Shown here one piece after another: positions 18,526 through 27,118 of a DNA stretch of 64,000 nucleotides; the first letter of the stretch is position 1; each line of letters starts with the position of its first letter. The stretch spans positions 5,617 to 69,616 of the forward strand of contig CAZZVB010000001.1 in assembly GCA_964657445.1 (NCBI GenBank), given 5' to 3'. Origin of the DNA: LMUY01 sp964657445 (lineage in GTDB: Bacteria > Pseudomonadota > Alphaproteobacteria > Acetobacterales > Acetobacteraceae). The position numbers and the translations under genes were made by a program. A model generated the notes under the pieces. The model worked only from the letters and a program-made list of their open reading frames with translations, had not been told where the DNA came from and did not search any database.

Positions 18526-19221
18526 ATGCCGGGTCAGACGGCGGCGCCCGGCGAGCCGGCGATGCGCCAACTGTTCGCGCCGGGTGCGGACGCGATCCTC
18601 CGTTTGGCCGCGTTCTCGCTCGTGGGCGTCATCCTCGCGGCCAGCGTCGCCCTCTATATGTGGTCGCACGGCAATTATATCGGCGGCGTGGGCGTAGCAC
18701 CGGAACAGCCTGTGCCTTTCAGCCATAAGCACCATTCCGGCGAACTCGGGATCGATTGCCGCAACTGCCACCAGCAAGTGGAGTTGATGGCGAGCGCCGG
18801 CCTGCCGCCGACGCATACGTGCATGACGTGCCATTCGGAAATCTGGTCGGAGTCCCCGATGCTGCAGCCGGTGCGCGACAGTTTTGCCCAGGACAAGCCG
18901 CTGCACTGGGTGCGCGTAAACCGCCTGCCGGACTATGTGTATTTCAATCATTCGATCCACATCGCCAAGAACATCGGCTGCTCGAGCTGTCACGGTGCGG
19001 TCGATAAAATGCAGCTCACCTACCGCGCGAACTCGTTCCGGATGGAGTTCTGCCTCGACTGCCACCGCAATCCGGCAAGCTATGTCCGCGCGCCGGACCA
19101 GATCTGGAACATGGAGTGGCAGCCGCCGGACGATCAGGCAGCCCGCGGCGCCCAATTGGTAAAGGACCTGCACATCCTCGGGCCGCAAGAGCTGTCCGAT
19201 TGCTCGATCTGCCACCGGTGA
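18526..19221 (+). CDS. actA: Alternative complex III pentahaem cytochrome c subunit ActA
   Basis: The 231-residue protein (from ATG 18526) has one N-terminal membrane anchor at about residues 24-46. Five haem c motifs follow: CRNCH 78-82, CMTCH 99-103, CSSCH 152-156, CLDCH 176-180 and CSICH 226-230. This is the ActA pentahaem pattern. In alternative complex III, which oxidises quinol in place of cytochrome bc1, ActA carries electrons to the partner oxidase on the periplasmic side. The start is uncertain: ATG 18526 and ATG 18562 both keep the anchor, and the upstream extension to 18397 looks non-coding. Confidence 0.93.
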   Translation: MPGQTAAPGEPAMRQLFAPGADAILRLAAFSLVGVILAASVALYMWSHGNYIGGVGVAPEQPVPFSHKHHSGELGIDCRNCHQQVELMASAGLPPTHTCMTCHSEIWSESPMLQPVRDSFAQDKPLHWVRVNRLPDYVYFNHSIHIAKNIGCSSCHGAVDKMQLTYRANSFRMEFCLDCHRNPASYVRAPDQIWNMEWQPPDDQAARGAQLVKDLHILGPQELSDCSICHR

Positions 19222-19223
19222 GA

Positions 19224-22106
19224 ATGAACCGCCCCGGCCAGCAATGGCGCAGCCTGGAGCAGTTGGCGGATACGCCGCGGTTCCGCCAGTTCCTGCAGGC
19301 CGAATACCCGGCGGTGACGGATCTGTCGGCCGGGCCGGAGCGGCGGCAGTTCCTCAAGCTGATGGCGGCGTCCTTCGCGCTGTCAGGCTTGTCCGGCTGT
19401 GACGACCCGCCGGATGGCCGGACCGAGGAAGTCCCCTACGTCAAGAACCCGCTGCGCGCGCTGCCCGGCTCCACGCTGCACTATGCCTCGGTAGCGCTGG
19501 TCGATGGGTTGGCGAACGGCATCCTGGTCACGACGGTGGACGGCCGGCCCTACAAGGTCGAAGGCAACCCCGAACACCCGTGGACCCGCGGCGGCACCGA
19601 TATCTTCGGCCAGGCGTCGATCCTCGATTTGTGGGACCCGGCGCGGTCGCAAACCGTCCGCCACCTTGGCGAGGCGAGCAACTGGCAGACCGTGCGGGGC
19701 GCCACGCTCGGTAGGTTCGCAGCGTTACGGGCTGGCGCGGGCGGGTTCCGGCTGCTGACCGGGCCGGTGACGTCGCCCTCGTTGCGGGCGCAGATCGCGG
19801 ACATGCTGAAGGCGTTCCCCGGCATGCACTGGCACACGCACGTGCCGGTCGATCGCGGCACTCTGTACGCGTCGTCGCAGCGCGTATTCGGCCGGCCGCT
19901 GGAAACCCGCTGGCGGTTCGACCAGGCGAGGGTGCTGGTCTCGCTGGATGGCGACTTCCTCGATCCCGGACCGCACCAGGCCGGCGTCAGCCGGGATTGG
20001 GTGGCGGCGCGGCAGGCCTCGGCCAAAGCGGGTGCGCTGTTGCCGCTGTACGCCGCCGGGTCGCTGCCGAACCTGACTTCGGCGAAGGCTGACTTTACGG
20101 TCGCCGCCACGCCGGCCGAGCTTACGGCGGTGGCGCAGCAGATGCTGGCGGACGTAGGGGAGGCTTCAGCCCAGCCTACGCCGCCCGCGTTGGATAGGTG
20201 GCGCACGCAGGTGATGGCCGCACTTCAGGCCAATCGCGGCGCCAGCCTGGTGATCGCCGGCAGCACGGCCCCGCCCGCGTTGCAGGACGCAGTGCACCGG
20301 CTGAACGCCGCACTCGGCAACATCGGCAAGACCCTAATCTACACCGCCCCTGCGGCCGAGCCGGCCGAACCGCTGGCCGATCTCGTCACCGCCATGACAG
20401 CCGGCCAGGTGTCCGCGCTGGTGATGCTCGACACCAACCCGAGCTATGATGCACCGGCGGAATTGGGCTTCAACGACGCCCTGTCACACGTGCCGCTGAA
20501 GATTCACGCCGGCGCGTTCGAGGACGAGACGGCCTTTCGGTGCGACTGGCACTTGCCGCTGGCGCATCCGTTGGAATCGTGGGGCGACGCCCGCTCATTG
20601 GACGGAACGGTCGGCCTGATGCAGCCGATGATCGACCCGCTTTACGACGGGCGCACCCCGGCCGAAATCCTGTCGCTGCTGACCGACAATGAACCCGGGA
20701 CCGCCAAGGACATGCTGCAGGCGTTCTGGCAGGGCTCGCAGGACCCGGCAGCCTTCGCGCCGAAATGGGACGGCATGCTGCGCGACGGCTTCATCGCCGG
20801 GTCGGCGTTTCCGGCGGAGACCGTCACGCCCACCGAGGAAATTGCCACCCGGGCGTCCGCCCCGGCTGCCGGCCTGACGGTGCTGTTCCGCCCAGACCCG
20901 ACGGTTTGGGACGGCCGGGCGGCCAACAATGGCTGGCTGCAGGAACTGCCCAAGCCACTGACCAAGATGGTCTGGGAGAACGCCCTGTTCGTCAGCCCGG
21001 CCCTCGCCGCGCGGGAGGCGCTGGCGCAGGGCGACGTGGTGACGCTGACCCTGGCCGGGCGCAGCGTCGAGGGGCCGGCCTGGATCCTGCCGGGCCAGGC
21101 GGACAACACCGTCGGCGTCACGCTCGGCTACGGCCGCAGCGTGCCGGACCGGCTTTCCACCGGCGCCGGCTATGACGCCTACACGCTGCGGTCCGCCGCC
21201 GATCCCTGGCAAGCGGCCGGCGCCACCCTGGCCAAGACGGGGCGGCGCGTCGAACTCGCCACCACGCAGGACCACGCCAGCATGGAAGGGCACGATTTCG
21301 TCCGCGTGCAACATGAGGGCGCGGCGCCAGTGGGCGAGACTGCGAGCTGGACGCAACCGACGCTCTACACCGATACGCGCAAGGAGGACGGCACCGCCTG
21401 GGGCATGGTGATCGACCTCGACGCCTGCACCGGCTGCAACGCCTGCGTTGTTGCCTGTCAGTCGGAGAACAACATCGCCGTCGTCGGCAAGGAGCAGGTG
21501 GCGCTGGGGCGGGAGATGCACTGGCTGCGGGTGGACCGCTACTATGACGGCCCGCCAGACGCGCCGAAGACGCACTTCCAACCGGTGCCCTGCATGCACT
21601 GCGAGGACGCGCCTTGCGAAGTCGGCTGCCCGGTGGAGGCCACGCTGCACGACAGCGAAGGGCTGAACCTGATGGTTTACAACCGGTGCGTCGGCACCCG
21701 CGCGTGCTCCGGTTACTGCCCCTACAAGGTGCGCCGCTTCAACTACCTGGACTATTCGGCCGGCGCGTCGCCGCAGGTGGGCCTCGGCCGCAACCCCTCG
21801 GTCACCGTCCGGGCACGCGGGGTGATGGAGAAGTGCACCTACTGCGTCCAGCGCATCGAGGTCGCCCGCATCGACTCCAACAAGTCCAACACGCCGATCC
21901 CGGACGGCAAGGTGCAGACCGCCTGCCAGGGCGCCTGCCCGACCCGGGCCATCACCTTCGGCAACCTCAACGACACATCGAGCGCCGTCGCCGCCGCCCG
22001 CGCCGACAGCCGCAACTATGGCTTGCTGGGTGAATTGAACGTGCGACCGCGCACGACCTATCTCGCGCAACGTGCGCCGCGCCAGCCTGCGGGAGGCGAA
22101 GGATGA
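19224..22106 (+). CDS. actB: Alternative complex III iron-sulfur/molybdopterin-like subunit ActB
   Basis: The 960-residue protein starts at ATG 19224, two bases after actA. It has a twin-arginine-like signal (RRQFLKLMAAS from 40) running into a lipobox-like LSGC at C59. A large domain resembling molybdopterin oxidoreductases follows; in ACIII this part carries no molybdenum cofactor. A C-terminal ferredoxin domain has cysteine clusters at 735-745 (CTGCNACVVAC), 790-802 (CMHCEDAPCEVGC), and CVGTRACSGYC, CTYC and ACQGACP downstream, giving several Fe-S clusters. It is the electron-transfer core beside the membrane subunits ActC and ActF. Confidence 0.95.
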   Translation: MNRPGQQWRSLEQLADTPRFRQFLQAEYPAVTDLSAGPERRQFLKLMAASFALSGLSGCDDPPDGRTEEVPYVKNPLRALPGSTLHYASVALVDGLANGILVTTVDGRPYKVEGNPEHPWTRGGTDIFGQASILDLWDPARSQTVRHLGEASNWQTVRGATLGRFAALRAGAGGFRLLTGPVTSPSLRAQIADMLKAFPGMHWHTHVPVDRGTLYASSQRVFGRPLETRWRFDQARVLVSLDGDFLDPGPHQAGVSRDWVAARQASAKAGALLPLYAAGSLPNLTSAKADFTVAATPAELTAVAQQMLADVGEASAQPTPPALDRWRTQVMAALQANRGASLVIAGSTAPPALQDAVHRLNAALGNIGKTLIYTAPAAEPAEPLADLVTAMTAGQVSALVMLDTNPSYDAPAELGFNDALSHVPLKIHAGAFEDETAFRCDWHLPLAHPLESWGDARSLDGTVGLMQPMIDPLYDGRTPAEILSLLTDNEPGTAKDMLQAFWQGSQDPAAFAPKWDGMLRDGFIAGSAFPAETVTPTEEIATRASAPAAGLTVLFRPDPTVWDGRAANNGWLQELPKPLTKMVWENALFVSPALAAREALAQGDVVTLTLAGRSVEGPAWILPGQADNTVGVTLGYGRSVPDRLSTGAGYDAYTLRSAADPWQAAGATLAKTGRRVELATTQDHASMEGHDFVRVQHEGAAPVGETASWTQPTLYTDTRKEDGTAWGMVIDLDACTGCNACVVACQSENNIAVVGKEQVALGREMHWLRVDRYYDGPPDAPKTHFQPVPCMHCEDAPCEVGCPVEATLHDSEGLNLMVYNRCVGTRACSGYCPYKVRRFNYLDYSAGASPQVGLGRNPSVTVRARGVMEKCTYCVQRIEVARIDSNKSNTPIPDGKVQTACQGACPTRAITFGNLNDTSSAVAAARADSRNYGLLGELNVRPRTTYLAQRAPRQPAGGEG

Positions 22107-23527
22107 GCGTCACCCGGCCCAGCGATCCGTTCATCGCGCCCGGCGAAACCTGGGTTTCCGTAGGCCGGGACATCACCGAGGTGGCGCTGGCGCATGAAGG
22201 CGGCATCCGCTGGTGGATCGCCTTCGCCATTTCGCTTGCCCTGACGGCGGTGCTGGCCGCGTCCGTGTTCTGGGTGCTCTACGAAGGCGTCGGGGTCTGG
22301 GGCAATAACGTCCCTGTCACCTGGGCGGTCGATATCGTCGGCTATGACTGGTGGATCGGCGTCGCGTGCGGCGGGCTGATGGTGTCGTCGCTGCTGTTGC
22401 TGCTCGGGGTCGAGTGGCGCAGCCCGGTGAACCGGATCACGGAGTCGATCGCGCTGATCTCGGCGGTGGCAGCCGGTCTTTACCCGATCATCCACCTCGG
22501 GCGGCCGTGGTTCTTCTACTGGAACCTGCCTTACCCCAACACCTTCCTGCTGTGGCCGCAGTTCCGCAGCCCGCTGTATTGGGACGCCATCGACATCATC
22601 AGCTTCCTCGGCATCTGCGGCAGCTTTTGGTATATCGGGATGCTGCCGGACCTGGCGTCCATGCGGGATCGCGCGATCGAGCGGATGCAGCAGCACGGCC
22701 AGCGTCCCGGCGCATGGACGTTGCGGCTCAAGGCGCAGCTCTACGGCATCGGCGCCCTCGGCTGGCGCGGCTCGGTCATACACTGGGCGCGCTGGCGGCA
22801 TGCTTACCGGACGATCGCGGTGGTGGGCGTGGTGGTTGTGATCGCCTTGCAGACCGGCGCCGCCGTGATGTTCGCCGGCACCGCCGAGCCCGGCTGGCAT
22901 GACGTGCTGTCGCCCGTGTCCTTCCTGATGGCGGCGCTGTTCGCCGGGGTGGGCATGGTCAGCATGGTGCTGGTGGTGATGCGGGCGGTGTTCCCGCTGC
23001 GCAACCTGATCACGCCGCGCACGCTCGACATGCTGGGCATGCTGATGCTCGGGCTCGGGCTGGCGAACCTGTACTGCTACGCGGCCGAGTTCCTGACCGC
23101 GACGCTCAGCGGCACCGATTGGGACAAGGCGTTGATGGGCCGCCGGTTCGCCGGGCCGCACGCGTGGTCGAGCTGGGCGATCATCGTCTGCGGCCTGATC
23201 CCGGTGCATCTGTTCTGGGTCCCGGCGTTGCGCCGATCGGGAGTGGCCCTGTTCGTCATCGGCGCCCTGGTGGCATTCGCAGGGTGGGCCGACCACTTCA
23301 TGATCATCGTCGTCACGCTGCAGCACGACTTCCTGCCCTCGATAGCCGCGTCCTACGCGGTGGACATCGTGGACATCACCACCTTCGCCGGCACGGTCGG
23401 GCTGTTCATGCTGCTGATGCTGCTGTTCATGCGCTATCTGCCGGCGGTGTCGATCGTCGGCATGCGCATCCTGGCGCCCAAGCCGGTTGCCGCAGCGCCG
23501 GGTCCGGCGGCGGTGCATCGTGGCTGA
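22103..23527 (+). CDS. actC: Alternative complex III NrfD/PsrC-type membrane subunit ActC
   Basis: The 474-residue protein has about ten membrane helices and matches the NrfD/PsrC (polysulfide reductase NrfD) family, to which ActC and ActF belong. It begins in an ATGA overlap with actB. ActC is thought to hold the quinol-binding site near the Fe-S clusters of ActB. The block LGRPWFFYWNLPYPNTFLLW and neighbouring Trp/Tyr-rich loops are typical of the family. Confidence 0.94.
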   Translation: MSVTRPSDPFIAPGETWVSVGRDITEVALAHEGGIRWWIAFAISLALTAVLAASVFWVLYEGVGVWGNNVPVTWAVDIVGYDWWIGVACGGLMVSSLLLLLGVEWRSPVNRITESIALISAVAAGLYPIIHLGRPWFFYWNLPYPNTFLLWPQFRSPLYWDAIDIISFLGICGSFWYIGMLPDLASMRDRAIERMQQHGQRPGAWTLRLKAQLYGIGALGWRGSVIHWARWRHAYRTIAVVGVVVVIALQTGAAVMFAGTAEPGWHDVLSPVSFLMAALFAGVGMVSMVLVVMRAVFPLRNLITPRTLDMLGMLMLGLGLANLYCYAAEFLTATLSGTDWDKALMGRRFAGPHAWSSWAIIVCGLIPVHLFWVPALRRSGVALFVIGALVAFAGWADHFMIIVVTLQHDFLPSIAASYAVDIVDITTFAGTVGLFMLLMLLFMRYLPAVSIVGMRILAPKPVAAAPGPAAVHRG

Positions 23528-24074
23528 CCACAAGCACGCTTCCGGCGCGCCGCTCTGGGGTGTCGCGGCGGAGTTCGACACTGCGGACGCGCTGATCGCC
23601 GCGATCGAGGCCGTGGGGCCGTTCGGCCGGGTCGATGCGTTCTCCCCGGTGCCGTTGCAGGATGCGGCCGAGGCGTTGCGCGTGCAAACCCGGCCGATCT
23701 ACCCGTTCGCCATCGCTGGTGCGGTGCTGGGCGCGGCGGCGATGTTCGGCATGATCGTCTATGCGACGCTGGTCTCGTATCGCTTCAACATCGGCGGCAG
23801 GCCGATGTTCAGTTGGCCTTCCTACGTGGTGCCATCGGTGTCATTCGGCGCGCTGACGGCCGCACTCGCCGTGGTGGGCGCGTTCTTCGTGCTGAGCCGG
23901 CTGCCGCGGCTGAACCATCCGTCCTTCAACATCCACAACTTCACCCGCGTCACGGAGGACCGCTTTTTCGTCGCGGTGGAAGCCCGGGACGCCCATTTCG
24001 AGGCCGAGCGGGTGGTGGACGTGCTGAACGCGCTGACCATGCAGCCGCGGCGAATCAGCCTGGTGCCGCGATGA
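23520..24074 (+). CDS. actD: Alternative complex III subunit ActD (DUF3341)
   Basis: The 184-residue protein starts at GTG 23520, inside the last 8 bases of actC. The N-terminal part (LWGVAAEFDTADALIAAIE) is a soluble domain typical of DUF3341. Two membrane helices follow at about 60-84 and 102-125, and the Pro-rich NHPSFNIHNFTR segment of ActD comes after them. ActD is a structural membrane subunit of ACIII with no known cofactor. Its stop overlaps the actE start (ATGA). Confidence 0.92.
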   Translation: MADHKHASGAPLWGVAAEFDTADALIAAIEAVGPFGRVDAFSPVPLQDAAEALRVQTRPIYPFAIAGAVLGAAAMFGMIVYATLVSYRFNIGGRPMFSWPSYVVPSVSFGALTAALAVVGAFFVLSRLPRLNHPSFNIHNFTRVTEDRFFVAVEARDAHFEAERVVDVLNALTMQPRRISLVPR

Positions 24075-24598
24075 AGGCGCTGCTCGGGCTATGTGCAGTC
24101 CTGGCGCTCGCCGGCTGCAAGCGCTCGGACATGTACACCCAGGACTATAAGAAGACCTGGGACAGCTCCGCCTTCTTCAAGGATGGCAAGTCGATGCGCC
24201 CGCTGGTGGCCGGCACGCAGGCTCGGGACGTGCCCAACGTTGCGGCGGCGGAACCGGCCAGGATCGACCAGGCGATGCTGGAGCGCGGGCAGCAGCGCTT
24301 CAACATCTTCTGCACGCCCTGCCACGGCGTCGCCGGCAATGGCCAGGGCATGATCGTCCAGCGCGGGTTCGCGCAACCGCCATCGTTTGTCGAGGGCGAT
24401 TTGCGCACCGCCAAGGCCGAGGTGTTCTACAACGCCATCACCAACGGCTACGGCGCGATGTACAGCTTCGCCGACCGGGTGGCGCCGACCGACCGCTGGG
24501 CGATCGTCGCCTATATCCGCGCCCTCCAGCTCAGCCAGAACGCCGACCCGGCGTCGCTCCCGGCCTCCGACCGCGCGCAGTTGGAGGCGGCCAAGTAA
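24071..24598 (+). CDS. actE: Alternative complex III monohaem cytochrome c lipoprotein ActE
   Basis: The 175-residue protein begins with a lipoprotein signal (LALAGC, lipidated C16). It has one haem c motif, CTPCH (81-85), with a plausible axial methionine at M130 in GYGAMYS. ActE is the monohaem cytochrome c that accepts electrons in ACIII and can pass them to the caa3 oxidase. ATG 24071 overlaps the actD stop (ATGA), and actF starts directly after its TAA. Confidence 0.94.
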   Translation: MKALLGLCAVLALAGCKRSDMYTQDYKKTWDSSAFFKDGKSMRPLVAGTQARDVPNVAAAEPARIDQAMLERGQQRFNIFCTPCHGVAGNGQGMIVQRGFAQPPSFVEGDLRTAKAEVFYNAITNGYGAMYSFADRVAPTDRWAIVAYIRALQLSQNADPASLPASDRAQLEAAK

Positions 24599-25615
24599 AT
24601 GCGCGCGGCATTGCTCGCTTTGCTGGCGGGGCTGCTTGCCTCGGCTGGCTGGATCGCGATGGCAGCGGCGCAGGCCGATGTCATGCCGTCCTACCTGGCC
24701 GCCTGGCTGTTCTGGATAGCGGTCCCGATGGGCGCTTTGCCCGTGGTGATGGCGCTGGAAGCGCTGGGCGCGAGTGAATGGGGCATGTTGCCGGTGCTGC
24801 GCCGGGCCTTGCTGCTGTTGCCGGCCGGGTCGGTGTTCGCGATCCCCGTGCTGATGCGCACGCAAACGCTGTTCCGCCGGCCCGGCGTGGCCGATCCGCT
24901 GCCGGCGGACTGGATGGCGCCGGGCTTCTTCATCGGCCGGGCGATCGTCATCCTGGTGGTGCTGTCGCTGCTGGCCGTGCTGTTCAGCCGGACGCCGGGT
25001 GCGCCGCGGCGAGGCATGGCCGTGCTCGGCCTGTTGCTGCATGTCAGCCTGGCCAGCGTCGCCGCGGTGGATTGGGTGATGGCGTTGCAGCCCGGGATCG
25101 GCTCGTCCGGCTTTGGCCTGCTGCTGATCTCCTCGCAGATCGGCGTGGCGGCGTGCCTGGCCGCCTTCCTGCTCGCCGTGAGGACGCGGGGCGTGCTGCT
25201 GCCGCAAGGGCTGGGCGTGCTGCTGGCGGTGCTGCTGGCTGGCTGGGGCTTCCTGCACTTCACGCAATACCTGGTGGTCTGGTCGGCCAACCTGCCGAAG
25301 GAGATCACCTGGTATCAGGCGCGCACGCCGGGTCTCGGCATCCCGATGGTGTGGTTTGCGATCGCGGCCACGCTGATCGCCGTCGCCACGCTGCCGTCCG
25401 GGCTGGCGCGCATCCCCGCGGTCATGGCGAGCCTGGCGGCGATGCTGCTGCTGGTCCATCTCGGGGAGACGATCTGGCTGGTCGTTCCGGCCTTTCGCGG
25501 GGCGTTCGGGCTGTCGCTGCCGGACATCCTGGCCGTGATCGGATTGGGCGGGTTGCTGTGCACGCTGTTGCTGGCCGAACCCGATACACGCCGGAGGACC
25601 CGTGCGGCCGTCTGA
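24599..25615 (+). CDS. actF: Alternative complex III membrane subunit ActF
   Basis: The 338-residue protein has about ten hydrophobic helices and no cofactor-binding motifs. Its position directly after actE and its family features (VDWVMALQPGIGSSGFGLLL, the FTQYLVVWSANLPKEI block) match ActF, the second NrfD-like membrane subunit of ACIII. The start codon follows the actE stop with no spacer. The next gene overlaps its end by 14 bases. Confidence 0.92.
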   Translation: MRAALLALLAGLLASAGWIAMAAAQADVMPSYLAAWLFWIAVPMGALPVVMALEALGASEWGMLPVLRRALLLLPAGSVFAIPVLMRTQTLFRRPGVADPLPADWMAPGFFIGRAIVILVVLSLLAVLFSRTPGAPRRGMAVLGLLLHVSLASVAAVDWVMALQPGIGSSGFGLLLISSQIGVAACLAAFLLAVRTRGVLLPQGLGVLLAVLLAGWGFLHFTQYLVVWSANLPKEITWYQARTPGLGIPMVWFAIAATLIAVATLPSGLARIPAVMASLAAMLLLVHLGETIWLVVPAFRGAFGLSLPDILAVIGLGGLLCTLLLAEPDTRRRTRAAV

Positions 25616-26165
25616 GATCGGCGCGCCGGGCCGCTCGAGCCCGGCCGGCTGGCTGGCGCGGGGCGCGATGGTGTTCGGCAGCGTGGCGATGGCGCTGCGG
25701 CTGGCCCTGCCGCGGCCGTCGCCGGAGCCGCAGCCAGACCCGGCCGAGCTGGATGACACGGCCAAGGCGGGGCGCGGCATCCCGGGGCCCGCGGCGAGCC
25801 CGGCCGCGCGTCGCGCCGGCCACGAGACCGCGGACATGAGCGCCACCGTCATGGCGCGCTACTTTGCGCTGCTGGCCGTCGTCGCGGTGACAGTCGTGCT
25901 GGGCATGAGCTGGTTGAGCCATACCGTGGCCACCGCCGGCAAAGCCGCACGGGCAAAGCTGACGGTCCAGCAGTTGACCCATCCCGCTCCGCCAGCGCCG
26001 GGCCTGCAATCGGACCCCGTGAAGGAGCTTGCCGATCTGCGTGGCACGCAGGGCGCGCTGCTGCATGGCTACGCATGGCTTGGAGACGCCCATGACCGAG
26101 CCCGGATCCCAGTCGATCGTGCGATGGCCTTGATGGTGGGGCATCCCCTGGATACCGCGCCATGA
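25602..26165 (+). CDS. ACIII-oxidase linker membrane protein, uncharacterised
   Basis: The 187-residue protein starts at GTG 25602, inside actF, behind a GGAGGA ribosome site. The first 70 residues are Pro/Ala-rich with no clear fold. Then comes HETADM (74-79), one membrane helix (about 86-104), and a C-terminal block LADLRGTQGALLHGYAW...RIPVDRAM (about 143-175). I recall similar HE..D-helix-LR..Y.W..RIP..RAM proteins beside ACIII and oxidase genes in other bacteria, so it is probably a small accessory or assembly factor. Function is not established. It ends in an ATGA overlap with ctaC. Confidence 0.75.
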   Translation: MRPSEIGAPGRSSPAGWLARGAMVFGSVAMALRLALPRPSPEPQPDPAELDDTAKAGRGIPGPAASPAARRAGHETADMSATVMARYFALLAVVAVTVVLGMSWLSHTVATAGKAARAKLTVQQLTHPAPPAPGLQSDPVKELADLRGTQGALLHGYAWLGDAHDRARIPVDRAMALMVGHPLDTAP

Positions 26166-27118
26166 GCCCCGGCGATTATCCGCTTGCGATCTGGCCGCCC
26201 GCAGCATCCCCCAGCGCGGTGCAGACGGACCATCTGATCTGGGCGTTCACCCTGCTGACCCTGCTGCTGGTGGTGCCGATCTTCATCGGCATCACCATCT
26301 TCGCCGTCCGTTACCGGCAAGGCCGCGAGGTGAACCGCGGCTTCACCGAGGATCGCGACCGCTACCTCGAACTCGGCTGGATGATCATCCCGTTCGTGCT
26401 GACGCTGATCTTCTTCGTGTGGGGCGCGCAGATGTTCATCGTCCACAAGAACCCGCCCGGCAACGCGACCCGGATCGAGGCGATCGGACGGCAATGGATG
26501 TGGAAGTTCCAGCATCCTGGCGGGCAGGCCGAGATCAACGACCTTCACGTGCCGGTCGGCGAGCCGGTCGTGATCAACATGATCAGCCAGGACGTGATCC
26601 ACTCCCTGTACATCCCAGCGATGCGCATCCAGATGGAAACGCTGCCCGGCCGCTACACCCAGGTCTGGTTCCAGGCCGACCGGCCGGGCGTATACCGGAT
26701 CCTCTGCAGCGAGTTTTGCGGCACCGACCACTCTGTCATGGGCGGGCTGTTGACGGTGATGACGCCGTCCGACTACGCCGATTGGCTGTCCCATGCGGGC
26801 AGCATGGGTACGCTGGCCGAAGCCGGCAAACGGCTGTTCTCGTCGTATGGCTGCAGCGGCTGCCATGAGGCCGGCAGCACGGTGCGGGCGCCCTCCCTGG
26901 CCGGGCTGTCCGGATCGCAGGTGCCGCTGGAGGCGGGCGGGACGATCACCGCGGACGACACCTATCTGCACGACAAAATCCTCAACCCCGACGACCATAA
27001 GATCGCCGGCTACAAGCAGGTGATGCCGATCTTCAAGGGCGTGATTCCGGAAGACGAGATGACCCGGCTGATCGCCTACATTAAATCCGGCGCCAAAACG
27101 GCGGAGCTAGCACCATGA
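26162..27118 (+). CDS. ctaC: Cytochrome c oxidase subunit II with fused cytochrome c (caa3 type)
   Basis: The 318-residue protein has two N-terminal membrane helices (about 25-50 and 72-92), then the cupredoxin domain with the CuA ligands H147, C182, E184, C186, H190 and M193. A C-terminal cytochrome c domain follows with CSGCH (231-235) and a likely axial M288. The fused haem domain defines a caa3-type oxidase, which takes electrons directly from ACIII or soluble cytochrome c. No typical cleavable signal is obvious. It overlaps both neighbours by ATGA. Confidence 0.96.
   Translation: MSPGDYPLAIWPPAASPSAVQTDHLIWAFTLLTLLLVVPIFIGITIFAVRYRQGREVNRGFTEDRDRYLELGWMIIPFVLTLIFFVWGAQMFIVHKNPPGNATRIEAIGRQWMWKFQHPGGQAEINDLHVPVGEPVVINMISQDVIHSLYIPAMRIQMETLPGRYTQVWFQADRPGVYRILCSEFCGTDHSVMGGLLTVMTPSDYADWLSHAGSMGTLAEAGKRLFSSYGCSGCHEAGSTVRAPSLAGLSGSQVPLEAGGTITADDTYLHDKILNPDDHKIAGYKQVMPIFKGVIPEDEMTRLIAYIKSGAKTAELAP

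Noticed and set aside
18453..18728. Alternative forward frame over the start of actA
   Set aside because: Has a plausible N-terminus but lacks the haem motifs, which run in the other frame; a frameshift in actA was considered but is not needed.
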